Shown piece after piece: positions 12,945 to 25,300 of a stretch of 64,000 bases of DNA (the first letter of the stretch is position 1; each line of letters starts with the position of its first letter). Under the pieces are notes generated by a model, which saw only the letters and a program-made list of their open reading frames with translations, was not told where the DNA came from and ran no database searches. This stretch comes from Voacanga thouarsii. Lineage: Eukaryota > Streptophyta > Magnoliopsida > Gentianales > Apocynaceae. The stretch is from assembly GCA_026120185.1 (NCBI GenBank), contig JANUWF010002353.1, positions 248,001 through 312,000 on the forward strand. The letters are read 5' to 3'. The position numbers were made by a program, and so were the translations under genes.

Positions 12945-13114
12945 GAGTGTAGAAAAATAATGAAGTTTTAGATTTGCTCCTACAAAAAATGCCTAACTAA
13001 CAGACAGACCAAATAAGTTGTTCAAAAATAGTTAGGGATCTAAAAAGTTAAAAAAAAGGGATAAGGATAATCGACTGAAAATAAAAGTTAACGAACTAAA
13101 TTGGTGACTTTACC
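12945..13114 (-). repeat. Right terminal inverted repeat of the MULE
   Basis: Partner of 3381-3560. It ends exactly at TTTACC, just before the second copy of the ATTATAATA target duplication (13115-13123). Confidence 0.75.
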
Positions 13115-13123
13115 ATTATAATA

Positions 13124-14308
13124 TTAATTTATTTTTAATTTTTAAATTATGTTTAGCATTTCTAACCATACAAACTCAAATTTTCCCTTTTTAAAAAACT
13201 TTATAGGAGTTAAAACTTTGCTAATATATTTGAATTTTCTAAAAATGACACAAGTCATTAGAAAATAGAGGGATTAAGATTTTAATAGAAACTAGTTTGA
13301 TGTCCCGTGTGTTACACATGTTGTTATAACTTACATATGAATTTAATAAATTTAAATAATTTTCATATTTCATTTTAAAAAAAAAAGAAGATAACCTTAT
13401 TTTATTTTGAAAAAAAAAAGTAACCTTAATCTGAATTCAATAACGTCATATTTAATGAATTTAGATAACTTTCATCTGAATTAATGGACTCAAATAACCT
13501 TCACATTTATTTTATAAAAAAAACTTATTTAAATTCAATATTGTCAACACATGATGCTGTTGCATGTCTTAACATGAGTATTTCCCAACAACTTATATAC
13601 CTTATTAGTTAATTTAGTTAATTACGTAATTTATTTATATTTTAAATAAATTTAGATAATATCTATTTTTCTTCGAGGAAATATCTCTAATAATTCAATG
13701 AATCCAGATAATTTTTAGATAGAATCTCAAAGAATTCCACAATTTAATATACTAATAGTAAATGCATATATATCCTATTAGTTAATTACTTAATGAATGA
13801 AGATTTTAAATGAATTCAAATAAATTTATTTTTCTTTTAAAAAATCCTTAAAAAAAACCATTTTTCTTTGACAGGTGATGCGTCGACGGTGATCCAAAAT
13901 ATTTGCTAGTAATTGCTTCTTTTAAAAAAATTTTAAATGGCCAAAACTAAATCAAACTAATCTGTGAATACTCCTATATAGTTATATGGAACTACCCTGA
14001 TTACTTTAACCTCATTGTTGGTGTTCGATAGAATGTGAGTGCAGCCACATCATATTATCAAGTCCTGCTCCTCCACTGATGGAAGTAGATATTTCTTAGT
14101 TGATTGTGAATGATTATTTTTCCTACATTCACATTCATTCATCAACCAATGAAATCTACGCTGTACAAAATTATTCAATTCTTTTGGTCCCTATCTATTA
14201 TTCTTGCACCAATTTTACATTGTTGACTTGGACTATTAATGTGGTTCTTGCTGATCAAATACACATTATATATGCGCCACTCACACAATTGTAACATAAG
14301 AGTCATAA
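13124..14308. other. AT-rich spacer and remnant promoter of the LRR pseudogene
   Basis: AT-rich DNA with A-runs and no convincing reading frame. The last ~250 bp lie directly upstream of the receptor-kinase pseudogene start codon and probably include its former promoter. Confidence 0.5.
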
Positions 14309-17150
14309 ATGGAGAAAATTCTCAAAAATGTTGCTTATGCTCTTGTATTGCTACTCTGTTTCATGGCTTGTTTAGCCACGAAGACAGACCATGATCTTAC
14401 CACAAATAAATATGCTCTTCTTGCACTGAAAGCTCATATAACTTCAGATCCTCACTAGTTCTTGTAAAAAAATTGGTCTGTTACATCCTCAATTTGTGAT
14501 TGGATTGGAGTCACTTGTGTATCTCGACATCGAAGAGTAATTTCTTTGAATATTTCTAGCATGAGTCTTACTGGAGTCATACCTCCTCAAATTACAAATC
14601 TCTCATTCCTTGTTTCTCTTGACATGAGCAATAATAATTTCCAAGGAAGCTTGTTCTTTGATTTATCTGAAGGTGATGACAGTGAACAAAGCATGCACGG
14701 TGGACAAAAATGGAGAAATAAAACATGAACACAGAGTATGGAAGCAGTATGGAGGCATGAAACACATACCTTTTGGAGTTTTAAAAGTTGAAGATTGAAG
14801 AATAATGGCTTGAAGCTAAAATCATAGCTTTCTTCTCCTCCGTCCAGTGAAGTTTCCTGTGCACTGTCTTCCTTACTTCTCTACCTCCGGTGTGATGAAT
14901 AATGCTAAGCTTTTCAATTATCAGAATATGACCACAGCCTAATCACTTTTGGTGAGCAAAGAAAATGGGAAGAAGAAAAGCTTCTCAGTTTTTTTTTCGC
15001 TGGTTTCCTTATATCACGGCTTCTTCCTTGTCTCAGCTTTTTATAGACAACCCAGAAGAAGCAAGCCCAGTGAACCGATGGCTCTTGATTTCACTTGATA
15101 TGACCAAATCCAGAAGCTAGAAAATCAAGAGACACACACACCCTTTCGGTTGGTTTTCTTTGGTTTAAATGTAAAACCAAAAGCCAGAAGAAGAAAAGGC
15201 ACGAGAGAGGGAGAAATTTTTTTTTTCAAAATTTTTATTTTTATTTTTCCACATAGAAAACCAAAAGTCATGAAACCAAAAATAATTATTTTGATAAAAA
15301 TAATATTTCCGGGATTTAATACCCGAATATTATTTACAAAATAAATTTTGGCTTCACCCTAAACACTTCTGAACTGTATCTGGAAAAATCCTATGGTCCA
15401 GGCTATTAGGCCAAAATAATATTTATTATTTTTCTTGGACCCGAAAAATCCAAAATAATAAACATTAATTATTTTTCTTGAAATTAAATAAATAACCCAA
15501 TAAATAATTAATGAACCCAAATGAATAAAAAATAATTAAAATTTAATTATTTATTTATTGGGATTTAATTAAATAAATAACCCAATAAATGATTAAGTAA
15601 TAATTATTTTTCTCTAGTTTAAGTCCCGGTTAATTTTTTAATTATTCAAATTGGACATAGGTCCTGAATAATTAATTAACCAATTAAACCAGATAATAAA
15701 TTTCTTTCTATTTATTTTATTTCAGTCTAATAATAAATTAGACTTCCCGAATAAAATAAAACTCTCTCAACTGAGATCAGTTTCTCAATCTAAAATTAAT
15801 TAGGACTTACGGGCTATTCCGAAGACTAAAAAGACACATCGCCTTGGCTACTAAAATGACCAAAATACCCCTACTATATAAATAGATGTATTTTGCATTT
15901 TAAATATTTCCTAATATCACCATAAGGAAATATTGACCTCAAGGACAATGTTGCATTAGCAAAGTCTTCGACCTACAAGTGTAATGACTAAAATACCCCT
16001 CTACACATCGCCGTACATTTAGAGAGGAAGAAGTATACTAATACCTCTCTAAATGACATCTACCATCCTTAGGCTTCTAGTCCAATGATCCACGACTTCC
16101 TGGAGTGTTTCCGCTTTCCAAGGGAGCTATTCTAAAGCAAACATCCAAGTCATGTTTCCCAGGCCTAGATATTTAGATCATTCAGACAACTACAATGGGC
16201 GATATGGTGTAGAAACTATCTTGTACATGTCTGTCTTAACTAACTAGTCACACATACCCAACATGCAAGTATATTGGCCCTCCGATAGAACCTCAATTAT
16301 AACATATCAAAGCATATGCTTTCAGTTTCTCCAAACCACCAACTCATACTCAAGTCATAGAGTACTAGTCCACACTGTAGCGGTAGTAGTCTAGATTTCA
16401 ACTATTTAGTACTTTTAGAAACCACTACTACATGTCCTGTTCTACGTATTCGAAATACGCTTATGTCATGAAGTGAATGGACTACTCACTGGCTAAAGGT
16501 AAACCATTCCCCATTTGGAATTCATAACATAATAACTTAAACGTTATAAGATTCCTATTCTCATCAATCAGTTAAGAACAAAAGTTTATATGTTTAAATA
16601 ACCCATGATTCATACCTTACTGTGAAAGACCTCCATTCACATGGATCACTTATTTAAATACAATGGGTCTGTTCCAAATGAAAATGTGCATAAATAAAGA
16701 AAATTATTTCACAAACGATGTCCGACAAATAAATTCTTTTATTAAAAAATATTCGATATGTTCACCAGAAAACTAGTCTAAGAGGGTATATTCCCAACAT
16801 TATCTGGCTTGCATAGATTAAGGGTGCTTAATTTTAGTACGAACAATTTAGGATTTTTCGATTTTAATAAAAAACATATTATCCAGTTCTTTACCATTTG
16901 AAATTTTCAACATCTCTACTTTAGAGATTTTAAATCTTCGATTTAATAGATTTTATGGTAATCTTTTGAGTCACATTTGCCACAAACTTCAAAGGCTAAA
17001 ATTACTTGATCTATTAGACAATATCATAGAAGGTGAAATATTAAGGAATTTATCACAATGCTCAAAGCTTCGAACACTAAGGTTGTCCAGGAACAAATTG
17101 GAGGTACAAATACCCAAGGAAATATTTGCTGGTAAACAACACCAATCACA
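14309..17150 (+). pseudogene. LRR receptor-like kinase (class XII, FLS2/EFR/Xa21-type) pseudogene, N-terminal part
   Basis: The ATG at 14309 starts a good signal peptide (MEKILKNVAYALVLLLCFMA) followed by the LRR N-cap sequence LTTNKYALLALKAHITSDP, then a TAG stop at about 14457 and a second TAA. The frame continues as SICDWIGVTCVSRHRRVISL, the usual CxWxGV cap, then LRRs LTGVIPPQITNLSFLVSLDM. It is interrupted by the solo LTR at 14668-16799 and resumes in frame as DLSGLHRLRVLNFSTNNLG, then frameshifts, then LRRs with LPxCSKLRTLRLSRNKLE-like spacing to about 17130. No kinase domain follows. The family serves as cell-surface pattern receptors; this copy cannot encode one because of stops, frameshifts, an insertion and truncation. 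Confidence 0.85.
14668..16799 (-). mobile_element. Solo LTR (Copia-like), 2132 bp, with 5-bp target duplication
   Basis: Inserted in the LRR pseudogene. The identical TTATC stands on both sides (14663-14667 and 16800-16804), and the insert begins TG and ends CA on the plus strand. Read on the minus strand it starts TGTTGGGAATATACCCTC, a start often seen in plant Copia LTRs, so the element was minus-oriented. Removing insert plus one TTATC rejoins the LRR reading frame perfectly (DLS-GLHRL). There is no internal domain, primer site or second LTR, so recombination between two LTRs probably deleted the rest. Confidence 0.88.
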
Positions 17151-17489
17151 GTACTACATCAATTTACCTACATGTGTTCATTTGTTGGTAATTGCTTCTC
17201 ATTTGCCCTCTGCCCTCCTTGCGGTCCAAAGCTTCTCTTTGTCCAAAATTGGATCTCGGTTCCAAGAGATCCATTCCCTTATTTCGCAGTGCAAACTAAC
17301 TATTCTAAGTTCTGATATTTTTATCTCCAGGCTCTCATGGTGCAATCAAAGTGAATAATTGTGAAAGAGGGAAAGTTAGGAATTATTCAATTCATATAAT
17401 GGCCTTTGGACTAAGACATTAACACATCCATAGAAGAATTAATGTTGATTTCAAATTTTCTACAGCAATTAAGAATCAAAATCCAAAAC

Positions 17490-17518
17490 ACCAAGCAAAA
17501 AAAAAAAAAAAAAAAAAT
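17490..17518 (+). repeat. A-rich run upstream of the SEC13 copy
   Basis: About 23 consecutive A residues lie some 75 bp before the start codon of the SEC13 pseudogene. It is at the 5' side, so it is not the poly(A) tail of that copy in this orientation. It may belong to another insertion. Confidence 0.6.
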
Positions 17519-17594
17519 CAAGATTAAATTCACAGTGCCCAAATAGCATACCTGGTAAACACTGCTGATAAATGAGTCATTTAAGCTGAGAAAT

Positions 17595-18300
17595 ATGCCC
17601 TTACAAAAGATTGAAATTGGTTATAATGACACAGTGCACGATGTTTCTATGGATTACTATGGAAAACGTGTGGCAACAGCTTCGTCAGACACTACCATAA
17701 AGATAATTGGGGTGAGTAACAACAATCCTTCACAGCACCTTGCCACTCTGAGTGGTCATCAAGGTCTTGTTTGGCAAGTTGCATGGGCACACCCATAATT
17801 TGGCTCGCTCCTTGCTTCCTGTTCCTATGATGGTAAAGTTATTCTTTGGAAGGAAGGAAATCAAAATGAGTGGGCACAAGCTCATGTGTTTCAGTGATCA
17901 CAGATCATCAGTTAATTCAATTACATGGGTGCCCCATGAGCTTGGGCTTTGCTTAGCATTTGGATCTTCCGATGGAAGTATCACCGTGCACACCGCTAGG
18001 TCTGATGGGGTTGGGACACATTAAGAATAGATCAAGCTCATCCTGTTGGAGTTATCTCAGTTTCATTGGCCCTTTCAATAGCACCTTGTGCTTTAGTTGG
18101 AGGTATACTGGATCCAGTTCAGAAGTTAGCATCTGGTGGCTGTGCCAATACTGTGAAGGTGTGGAAACTTTATAATGGTAAATGGAATATGGATTGCTTC
18201 CCAGCTCTTCAGAAACACACTGATTGGGTGAGAGACGTTGCTTGGGCACCGAATTTGGGACTTCCAAAGTCCACTATTGCTAGTGCTTCACAGCAATCAG
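17595..18300 (+). pseudogene. SEC13: SEC13 processed pseudogene, truncated
   Basis: The start MPLQKIEIGYNDTVHDVSMD and the WD-repeat blocks [73 protein letters not shown] and HTDWVRDVAWAPNLG match plant Sec13, the beta-propeller protein of the COPII outer coat and nuclear-pore Y complex. The copy covers roughly the first 230 of about 300 residues without any intron. It is broken by a TAA near 17797, a +1 shift near 17890 and a -1 shift near 18008, and several invariant residues are changed (for example WAPS to LALS). After about 18300 the similarity ends. A reverse-transcribed copy is the best reading, although a 3' poly(A) tail is not seen because the 3' end is missing. Confidence 0.9.
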
Positions 18301-18524
18301 AAATCTTTCCCAAATTTGGTATTAACAGTTTTGATGAGCATTCCAGGCTGTGTACGTTGAGTAGTAAATTGTAAATGCCTCCTCCCTCGCTAATGAGTTG
18401 AAACCCCCTTTTCCAAATACAGAGGGTTTTGGTCAAATCTCAACACATTTTCCTCTGTTAGTGATCTTCCACAACATTTGATCACAAGGAAAGGGGAAAA
18501 AGGGAGACCAAATCTAGTAGAAAA

Positions 18525-18669
18525 ATGAGCATGATTGACATTCTCACTCGTGTCGATGTGATTGCAAGAAATATGATAAATACGACGTCGATAAGCAAAA
18601 GGACTCTCTTGTCTCTGGCGACGATGTCTTCGCTCACCTCTATGCCTCTGTCGAAGAGGACATTGAAGT
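18525..18669 (+). pseudogene. SYP7-type syntaxin fragment
   Basis: Starting at ATG 18525 the sequence gives MSMIDILTRVDVI, then after a 1-nt loss CKKYDKYDVDKQKDSLVSGD and DVFAHLYASVEEDIEV. This is the N-terminus of the plant SYP71-group Qc-SNAREs, which act in ER/plasma-membrane fusion. Similarity stops at about 18669, so only about 48 of roughly 265 residues remain. It may be exon 1 only or a truncated retrocopy. It sits about 225 bp after the SEC13 fragment. Confidence 0.7.
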
Positions 18670-19213
18670 GACACTTTAGGTTGGTACATCCATGGAATCC
18701 ACCACCGGCCCTTCAACTGATGGACACGGACAACTCTCTTTAAGTACTTTTTGAGCGTCGTCTTGAACCGGCTTGGAACGGCATTGTGGTTTAGTCTCCT
18801 CACTCGATTGACTACTTCTAAATTGTAGAACAGAAGTTGGGGAGGAAAGGTTGTGGGACTTCTCGCAAGATGCGATGATATCTATGAAGCTTAATAGGAG
18901 AGATGTTGGAGAGAATTTGGAATATGGAGGTTGAAGGGAGACAAATTAGAAGAGCTAACGATGGATTTTAGAAAAAAGAACACGGGAGATGTTAGGTTTT
19001 CGAGGAGTTCTAGAAAGAAGTAAAGATAGTATGGAAAAGAACCAACATAAATTAATATATATATCAATATATTTGTTGAGTTGTCATGTGTCGTTATCAA
19101 AGCGAAGTCTCGTAATACGAGAATTCCTCGTCTGTTTATAGAGAGAGAAAACTAGAATGGGAAGGAAATAATATAACCAATCAAATTTTTCTGTTGGGTG
19201 CGTAAATTTTGGT
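18670..19213. other. Intergenic spacer before the FPA-like gene
   Basis: No recognisable protein follows the syntaxin fragment. Short frames in 18670-18900 match nothing I know. The stretch ends in the promoter of the FPA-like gene. Confidence 0.5.
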
Positions 19214-19223
19214 TTATAAAAAT
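19214..19223 (+). promoter_or_regulatory. TATA box of the FPA-like gene
   Basis: TTATAAAAAT about 96 bp before the start codon at 19319. This would put transcription start near 19245-19250 and a leader of about 70 nt. Confidence 0.5.
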
Positions 19224-19318
19224 AATTTTTACCGATTAAATTCGGCGTTCAGGAATTAGACTGCTTCAGTGCTTACTGGGAGTTCCCCACCTCTCTAACT
19301 GCGATATTGGACGCCACC

Positions 19319-22300
19319 ATGTCTCTGGCGGAGCAGCCGCTGAAGAAGAGAAAGCTCTATGAACAGTTACGAGAATCGCCGTCTCCACCACCACTTACAC
19401 CCCCTCCGCAACCGCCGACACCGGCGCAGCCTCTGACGCAGGAAGAAATTGTCCGGCGGCAGAGTAATCTTGAAGAGATTCGGAAAGTATTCAATTGCGT
19501 CAAGCAAATTAAACTCTGCATCGCCGAAGAGGAGGACCTGCGTCACATGCCGGAGCTCGAACAGGCTTTTCTCTATCTCATCACTGCATCCAGAGGTTAG
19601 TAAACTTACTAGATATCCCAGCTTATGAAAAAATTATTTATCTGTCATTCTATTGACATTGCGAAAATAAATTCTGACTTTTTTTTTCCTTTTTGTCTTA
19701 ATTGTATAGCATGTGGAAAGATGTTTATGTTCCTAAAATTTCATTTTGTTTTTGCTTCAATTTGGTTTGTATTTAGTCGACGAGAAGTTGAATAGAAAAG
19801 GTAAAAGAAATTAACATTCAATAATTTTTCTTTGTTATGGAATCAATGTAGCAACGGTATGTTTTAATTCTTTCTACACACCGATAGAGATTGGCTAGTG
19901 GATTTGATGATGGGAAATAGATTGAAATAAAAGGGAAGTATTGAACTTTCTCTAAGTATGAACGTGCAAAGCCATATGTGTTCGGTGGTAGCATATTTAA
20001 TGGTTAGTGTAAAATATAGCAATCAAGAAAAAAGAAAGAGAGAACTGAACCTTGTAGGGAAACTTTCATTTCACATTTTTACTTAGGCATACACACTTGA
20101 CATTATGTGAGTTGCTATAAATATTTGTTACTAGGGCGGCAACAAGATGAACACAAATGGAAGTTGTTCTTGTTCATTTTTTACGTGATTTAATATTTTG
20201 TCTTGACAACAGCCAAGCTTTGTATGGTTCTAGAACCTATAGTCAAGCTTATTTTGTTAAATACATGAACAAACAAAAAAGTTGGCTCATTTAGCTGGTT
20301 TGGACAAAGTTATAAGTACTGTCATTAATTGAGTTTATATTTTCAGCTAGTCCAATATAAGTTTGTGCTTTGTTTTGATCCACAACATAGTTTTCATTTA
20401 CACCGAATTTTTAGACTAAGAAGCCCCTTGCTGACTGTTTCAACTTGCCAAGTTAGGGCGCAATAGTCAAACTAGTTATCAACATGAAACCAATGACAGA
20501 TGTTTTAGGCAAGCACAGGAGTTGAAATCTAGTCTATCTAGACTACGCTTCTTTTCCTCTTCCTATTGGATTCAATAATATTAATCCATCAATTTGCTTG
20601 TTGCTGGCATTACATGTTGGAGACAAAACTCTCCTTAACTTTTAGTTCTGAATTGAGCAATTAATGATAGTGTTGACACTTGGCCTTGTTACCATAGTTC
20701 TTTGGTTATGTGATTGTCCTTGAAAGGAAAAGCAGAAGTTTTTGTATAATTGGTGTTATTTTATCTTAATAACAAACCATGCTTTTAACAAATTCCTTAT
20801 TTGATTCTTTATGATCACTATATTTCGCTCTTGAAGGCTTGTTTCTTGGCCCTCTATGGTTTAGTAAGGTTGAAGTTTGGGGAAGAGACAAACAGATGTT
20901 GGTTTTGTGGTGAAAGAAGGATACTCTAATTCAATTTTTGGATGGGCGTGCAGGGATGGGGATGATGGGCAGCAAGGTGAGGAGTAAGGGGACTGGAGAA
21001 AATTGTCCTTCTTTGACAAGTTGGCAGATCATATTTTGTCCAAAATTTTGGTATACAATGATATCCTACAACAAGAATAATAATGATGTTGTAGGTTAGC
21101 AATCACCATACATATATTCATTATATAAGCTTAATGAAATATGCCTAGCTGCACAAACATATTAATTAACATCTGGAGGCCAGCTGGATTAATTCAATTA
21201 ATTTAAGGGCAGGTATGAGTTAAATAAGGAGCTGAAGCTGAGTTGTTCATGAATGGCTTGGTTCATTCATAGTAGTCTATGATATTTGGCCAAAACTTAA
21301 CTCTCTCTCTCTTTCTCTACACACATACACATACACATACACAAACACATACATACGTACATACTTACACACATACATACATATATATATATATGTATGT
21401 ATGTATGTATGTATATTACTTTGGAAGGACTCAAATAACAAGTAGAAGTAATTTTCTTGAAAAAAAAAATAAATTTCTGCTGCTATTTTATAGCTGTAAT
21501 AGTACACCCCAGAATCAATTCTTGCCTTCGGCTTGAAGATCTCGAGGTAACTTTCTGTTGAAGCCAAATTCACACACAAAAGGTATTAGATGTTACTTGT
21601 GCTTCAAACATAAATGGAAGTACTGCTGTTGTTCTACCATATACAGTGCTAGAGCCACCATTGGCAGAGTTTTTATTTTTTGTGCGTTGGGGAGGTGGGG
21701 CGTGGGGGGAGGAGGGGTTTTAGACTGCAGTATGGCCAGATTGTTTTTCTTTCAGTGACATGGAATACAAGATAAATTTTGACATATTGACTACAAAATG
21801 AGCTTGAGGTCAATCTTCTCAAGAATAAAAATATGATTGCAATAAGACATAGAGAGCTCGGTGTTCTCCACCTAGTCCGTGAAGCTTTGCAAATTGTCTA
21901 CAATTCAAGGCATCAAGTATTGTTTCCATTTGTTACTTTTCAACCAAAGTTACTTTGGTTGTCACTAGAGGAAAGAACCAATACTCTGGTTTCTTTGAGA
22001 ACTGGAGCTCACTGGGGATACTTTTTAGTCAGTGTGGGTGTTGGACATTAAAAATTTTTCTTGGAATCATGTTGAGTTCAAGTGTTATAGATACCTTTGT
22101 GTCTTTCCATAAAGGATGTGTTCATGTCAAGAGGCAAAAGATTGATGTCTTAACTAGTTTTGTAATAAAGCAGCATACAATAAAGTATGGGGGATGTTCA
22201 GCTGCAAGTCTTTTGTTTATGTTAAATTATAATTTTGTAGGTTACACTTTCTGCAGGTTAATATTTGTGGTCTAATCCAATGAATTGTTATGCTTGATGT

Positions 22301-25300
22301 TCAGGTTCTTCGAGTGTGCAACGTATGGTTGCTGATTTGATTCCAAGATATGCACCATACTGTCCCACTGCTCTTGAAGCTGCAGCAAAGGTTGTGATTA
22401 ACATGTACAATTGCAGTTTGGTGGTGATAAGCAATGGGGAAGACTTTGATGGTGTTGCATTTGAAACTGCTGAAGCCTGCATTTTTGGTCTTGTTGATAT
22501 CTCTCAAGCTGCTGCTAATTCGGCACCAACTTCATCTGTTATTCAAGGCATTTGTTCTGCTGTTTTTCTTAATGTGTTTAGCTTTTTAATTTCTTCTTTC
22601 GAGGGGAAGGATATTTTTCAGAGTATTGATAAGGAAATTCTTAAGATTCAAGATGCTAAAGAATTCAATACCGAGTTCAAACTAAAGTTTTTGGATGAAG
22701 GTGATTCTCCATTGTTCAACTTATCAAAATTTCGTGCTGCAAGTTTCCTTAGGATTTTCTTTAGTTGCCCTAAATATTCACTTGCAACTTGCTTTGAGCT
22801 CTTTGAAGAAACTACAACAGAGGCAGCTCATCATCGGGATGGATATTATTTTCTTCAACAATTAACAAACAAGATTGATGGTGCTGTTTCTTATCAGTTG
22901 ACTCATCAAAGTGGCGGAGATAAATCACCTGCAGGTTCTGCTGGAACAAGTTACAGAGGAAAGGATGAGTGTGTTTCAGAAAGCAACTATGTTTTTGGAA
23001 ATGCATCTTCTGTTTCTAGGGACTGCTTATTGGGTCTGGTAATACTCTAAGGTTGCTTTTAATCCTCAGTCAGTTCAGTGCCTGTAGTCTCTGGATGATA
23101 TTGGTATCTTGTGGTATCAGTGGAGTGTTAATCTTTTGTGTGCACACATCAGGTTTCTTGGTCATGCCTGTAGCCTACGTGGAGGCTTTTTTCTGATCTT
23201 TGGTTGAAAGAATTATGTTTTCATTTGGGCATGTATTTAGAGTGGGGGCTGAAGAGAGGGGAATGAGGGGTGAACTTGCATTATTTAGGATCTCAGGATG
23301 GCTTCCATGTTTCTTCCATGTATAGAAAAATATTTTACTACTAGCTTTAACGCTATAATCACCTTAAAATTTCCAACTTCCAGTAATTTGAAAGAACTAT
23401 TTTCTGCACTACTAGTGTTTTGGACAGGCTGGCTGAATGATAATGTGCAGAGTGAAGAGCCTGCAGCTTATAGAATCTACCCTATCTCTCTACCAAAGTG
23501 GGGAAGCACTCCCTAAATGCATTCAATATTGTCATTTAAGATGTCTTTTATTTTCTGTTACTTCCGTCAATTCTCTGGTAGGTTACTACTGATCTCTTCA
23601 TGATAGCTTCATTTAAAATTGCAGAATAATCTGAACATGAAAGTCGGAATCCTCTGAAAGTACAACTGTTGCAATCAAATTTTTGCTTCATCTTGTACTG
23701 GTGCATGATGTTTTGTGTCTTTGTCTCTCCACGTGTTTAGCAAATGGCAAGACATATATTGAGAAACAGTAGTGAACTTACCATGAGAACTTTTTTCTTG
23801 GGAAGGTGTCTGTTTTAACAAAAAATTTGAAGCAGTATCCGTGATCTGATTTTATTGAAAAAATATATTGTAGAAGAAATGCATTTTGTTTTATATGTTG
23901 GTGTAAGTTCTAGTAGACTAGGTTTATAAGCATTGTGGAGGAGATTAGAAGTATGGGATTTTTCCTGATTGGCCTTCAGAGATGAAGGCAATTCCATATA
24001 TTTGCATTCTTTGTATTTCACCTTTAAAACTTCCTGAAAGTTCAATCTGGTCCTTTTGTCACACTGAAATATGACCAAAGGAATCGTGTTTCTTTCGACT
24101 CAAACTTCTTATTTCTCATTAATGGGTTGTATATGTAACGTGAGCCTCTTTGTCTATTTAATCTATTGTTTCCTTCTGATGCTTCCAATTTCCATCTTTT
24201 GTATCCAGGCTCTTAGCAGAGACCTATCCCTGAAAAGCTGGATTTTCTCCAAGTATGGGAAGTTATCCAAGTCAGCGTCGTCTCAAGTTATTTCAGATGT
24301 TACCTCTGCCATGGAGAGGGTGTTTGAATCCTTTACAGAACAAGTGAAGGCAGAAGATAATCGTATAGATGGTGACGATGGAGAATCCATCCAGTCCAAG
24401 TATATGAATCAATACTTAGTTCCTAGAGAAGCTAGTCAACAAGGAACTTCGTCTGAAGTTACCGGAAAAGATTGTTCGTCAACAGGGTATGATAAATCTT
24501 GTCTGGAGAATGTGACTGACAAATATTCTGGCAAACATTTGAAAAGAAGCAGCTCATACCATTCAAGTGCAAGCTCCAATCTTGATACTGGAGAGTCAAG
24601 ATCCATGGATTTTGATTTTGGAGGGCTTGGAGATTCATCCAATACTAGGTCTTCTGTTCCAAGGGAGTTATGTAACCAACAGAGTCTCTCACCTATTAGA
24701 AGAGCACCTGGGGACTTAAGGAGCTCACTTAGACAAGTCCAAAGTGAGAAGAATCCAGTTTCAAACACGGAGACCTTTATACCTTCTTTGGCATCCTCCA
24801 GTGAAGGTGTAAATTGTTCCTTCAATTCGCCTAAGCATCGTTTGCCTCTGCCACAAACTCCAAGCAATCAGGTTGGTTGGTACTCTGATGGTGATCCTGC
24901 AGCATTGGATGTTTTTGCAGCCTCTAAGCAGCTTTGGTTGGGTTCATTAGGTCCTGATGCATCTGAAGGGCTTGTAAGGAGTCAGTTTGAGAAGTTCGGT
25001 CCCATAGATCAATTTCTTTTCCATTCATTTAAAGGATTTGCAATAATTGAGTACAGAAACATTATGGATGCAGTAAAAGCCAGGGAGGCCATGCGAGGAC
25101 GTTCACCCTGGGGTGCTTGCCTTCGTGTAAAGTTCTTGGATGTGGGACTAGGAACCATGGGTTCTATAAATGGAATTGCTGTTGGTTCTAGTTGTCATGT
25201 TTACATTGGTCATGTTTCAAATCAGAGGGTGAAAGATGAAATAATCAGTGAAATCAGAAAGGTAATCCATAAAGGGCCACGCATGGCTATTGATCTTAGC

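Larger units (their letters stand above)
3381..13114. mobile_element. Mutator-like element (MULE), 9.7 kb, non-autonomous, nested
   Basis: The outer ends are inverted copies: CGTAAAATCACCAATTTAG at the left and its near-complement CTAAATTGGTGACTTTACC at the right. Similarity continues inward for about 170-180 bp. Directly outside both ends lies the identical 9-mer ATTATAATA (3372-3380 and 13115-13123), the duplication length typical of Mutator insertions. Flanks are AT-rich, so the 9-mer alone would be weak; its exact abutment to both ends makes the case. No transposase frame is seen inside. The interior holds exon-like host fragments (3811-5621; 6240-6260), as in Pack-MULEs, and a CACTA-type element (about 7.6-11.5 kb) that inserted later. 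The terminal repeats have drifted to roughly 75-80% identity by eye, so the element is old. Confidence 0.75.

Noticed and set aside
17490..17518. A-run as the poly(A) tail of the SEC13 retrocopy
   Set aside because: It lies on the 5' side of the copy in the same strand sense, so it cannot be its tail.
24436..24867. 143-residue minus-strand frame
   Set aside because: Antisense shadow of the large third exon of the FPA-like gene, with no splice signals or family resemblance.
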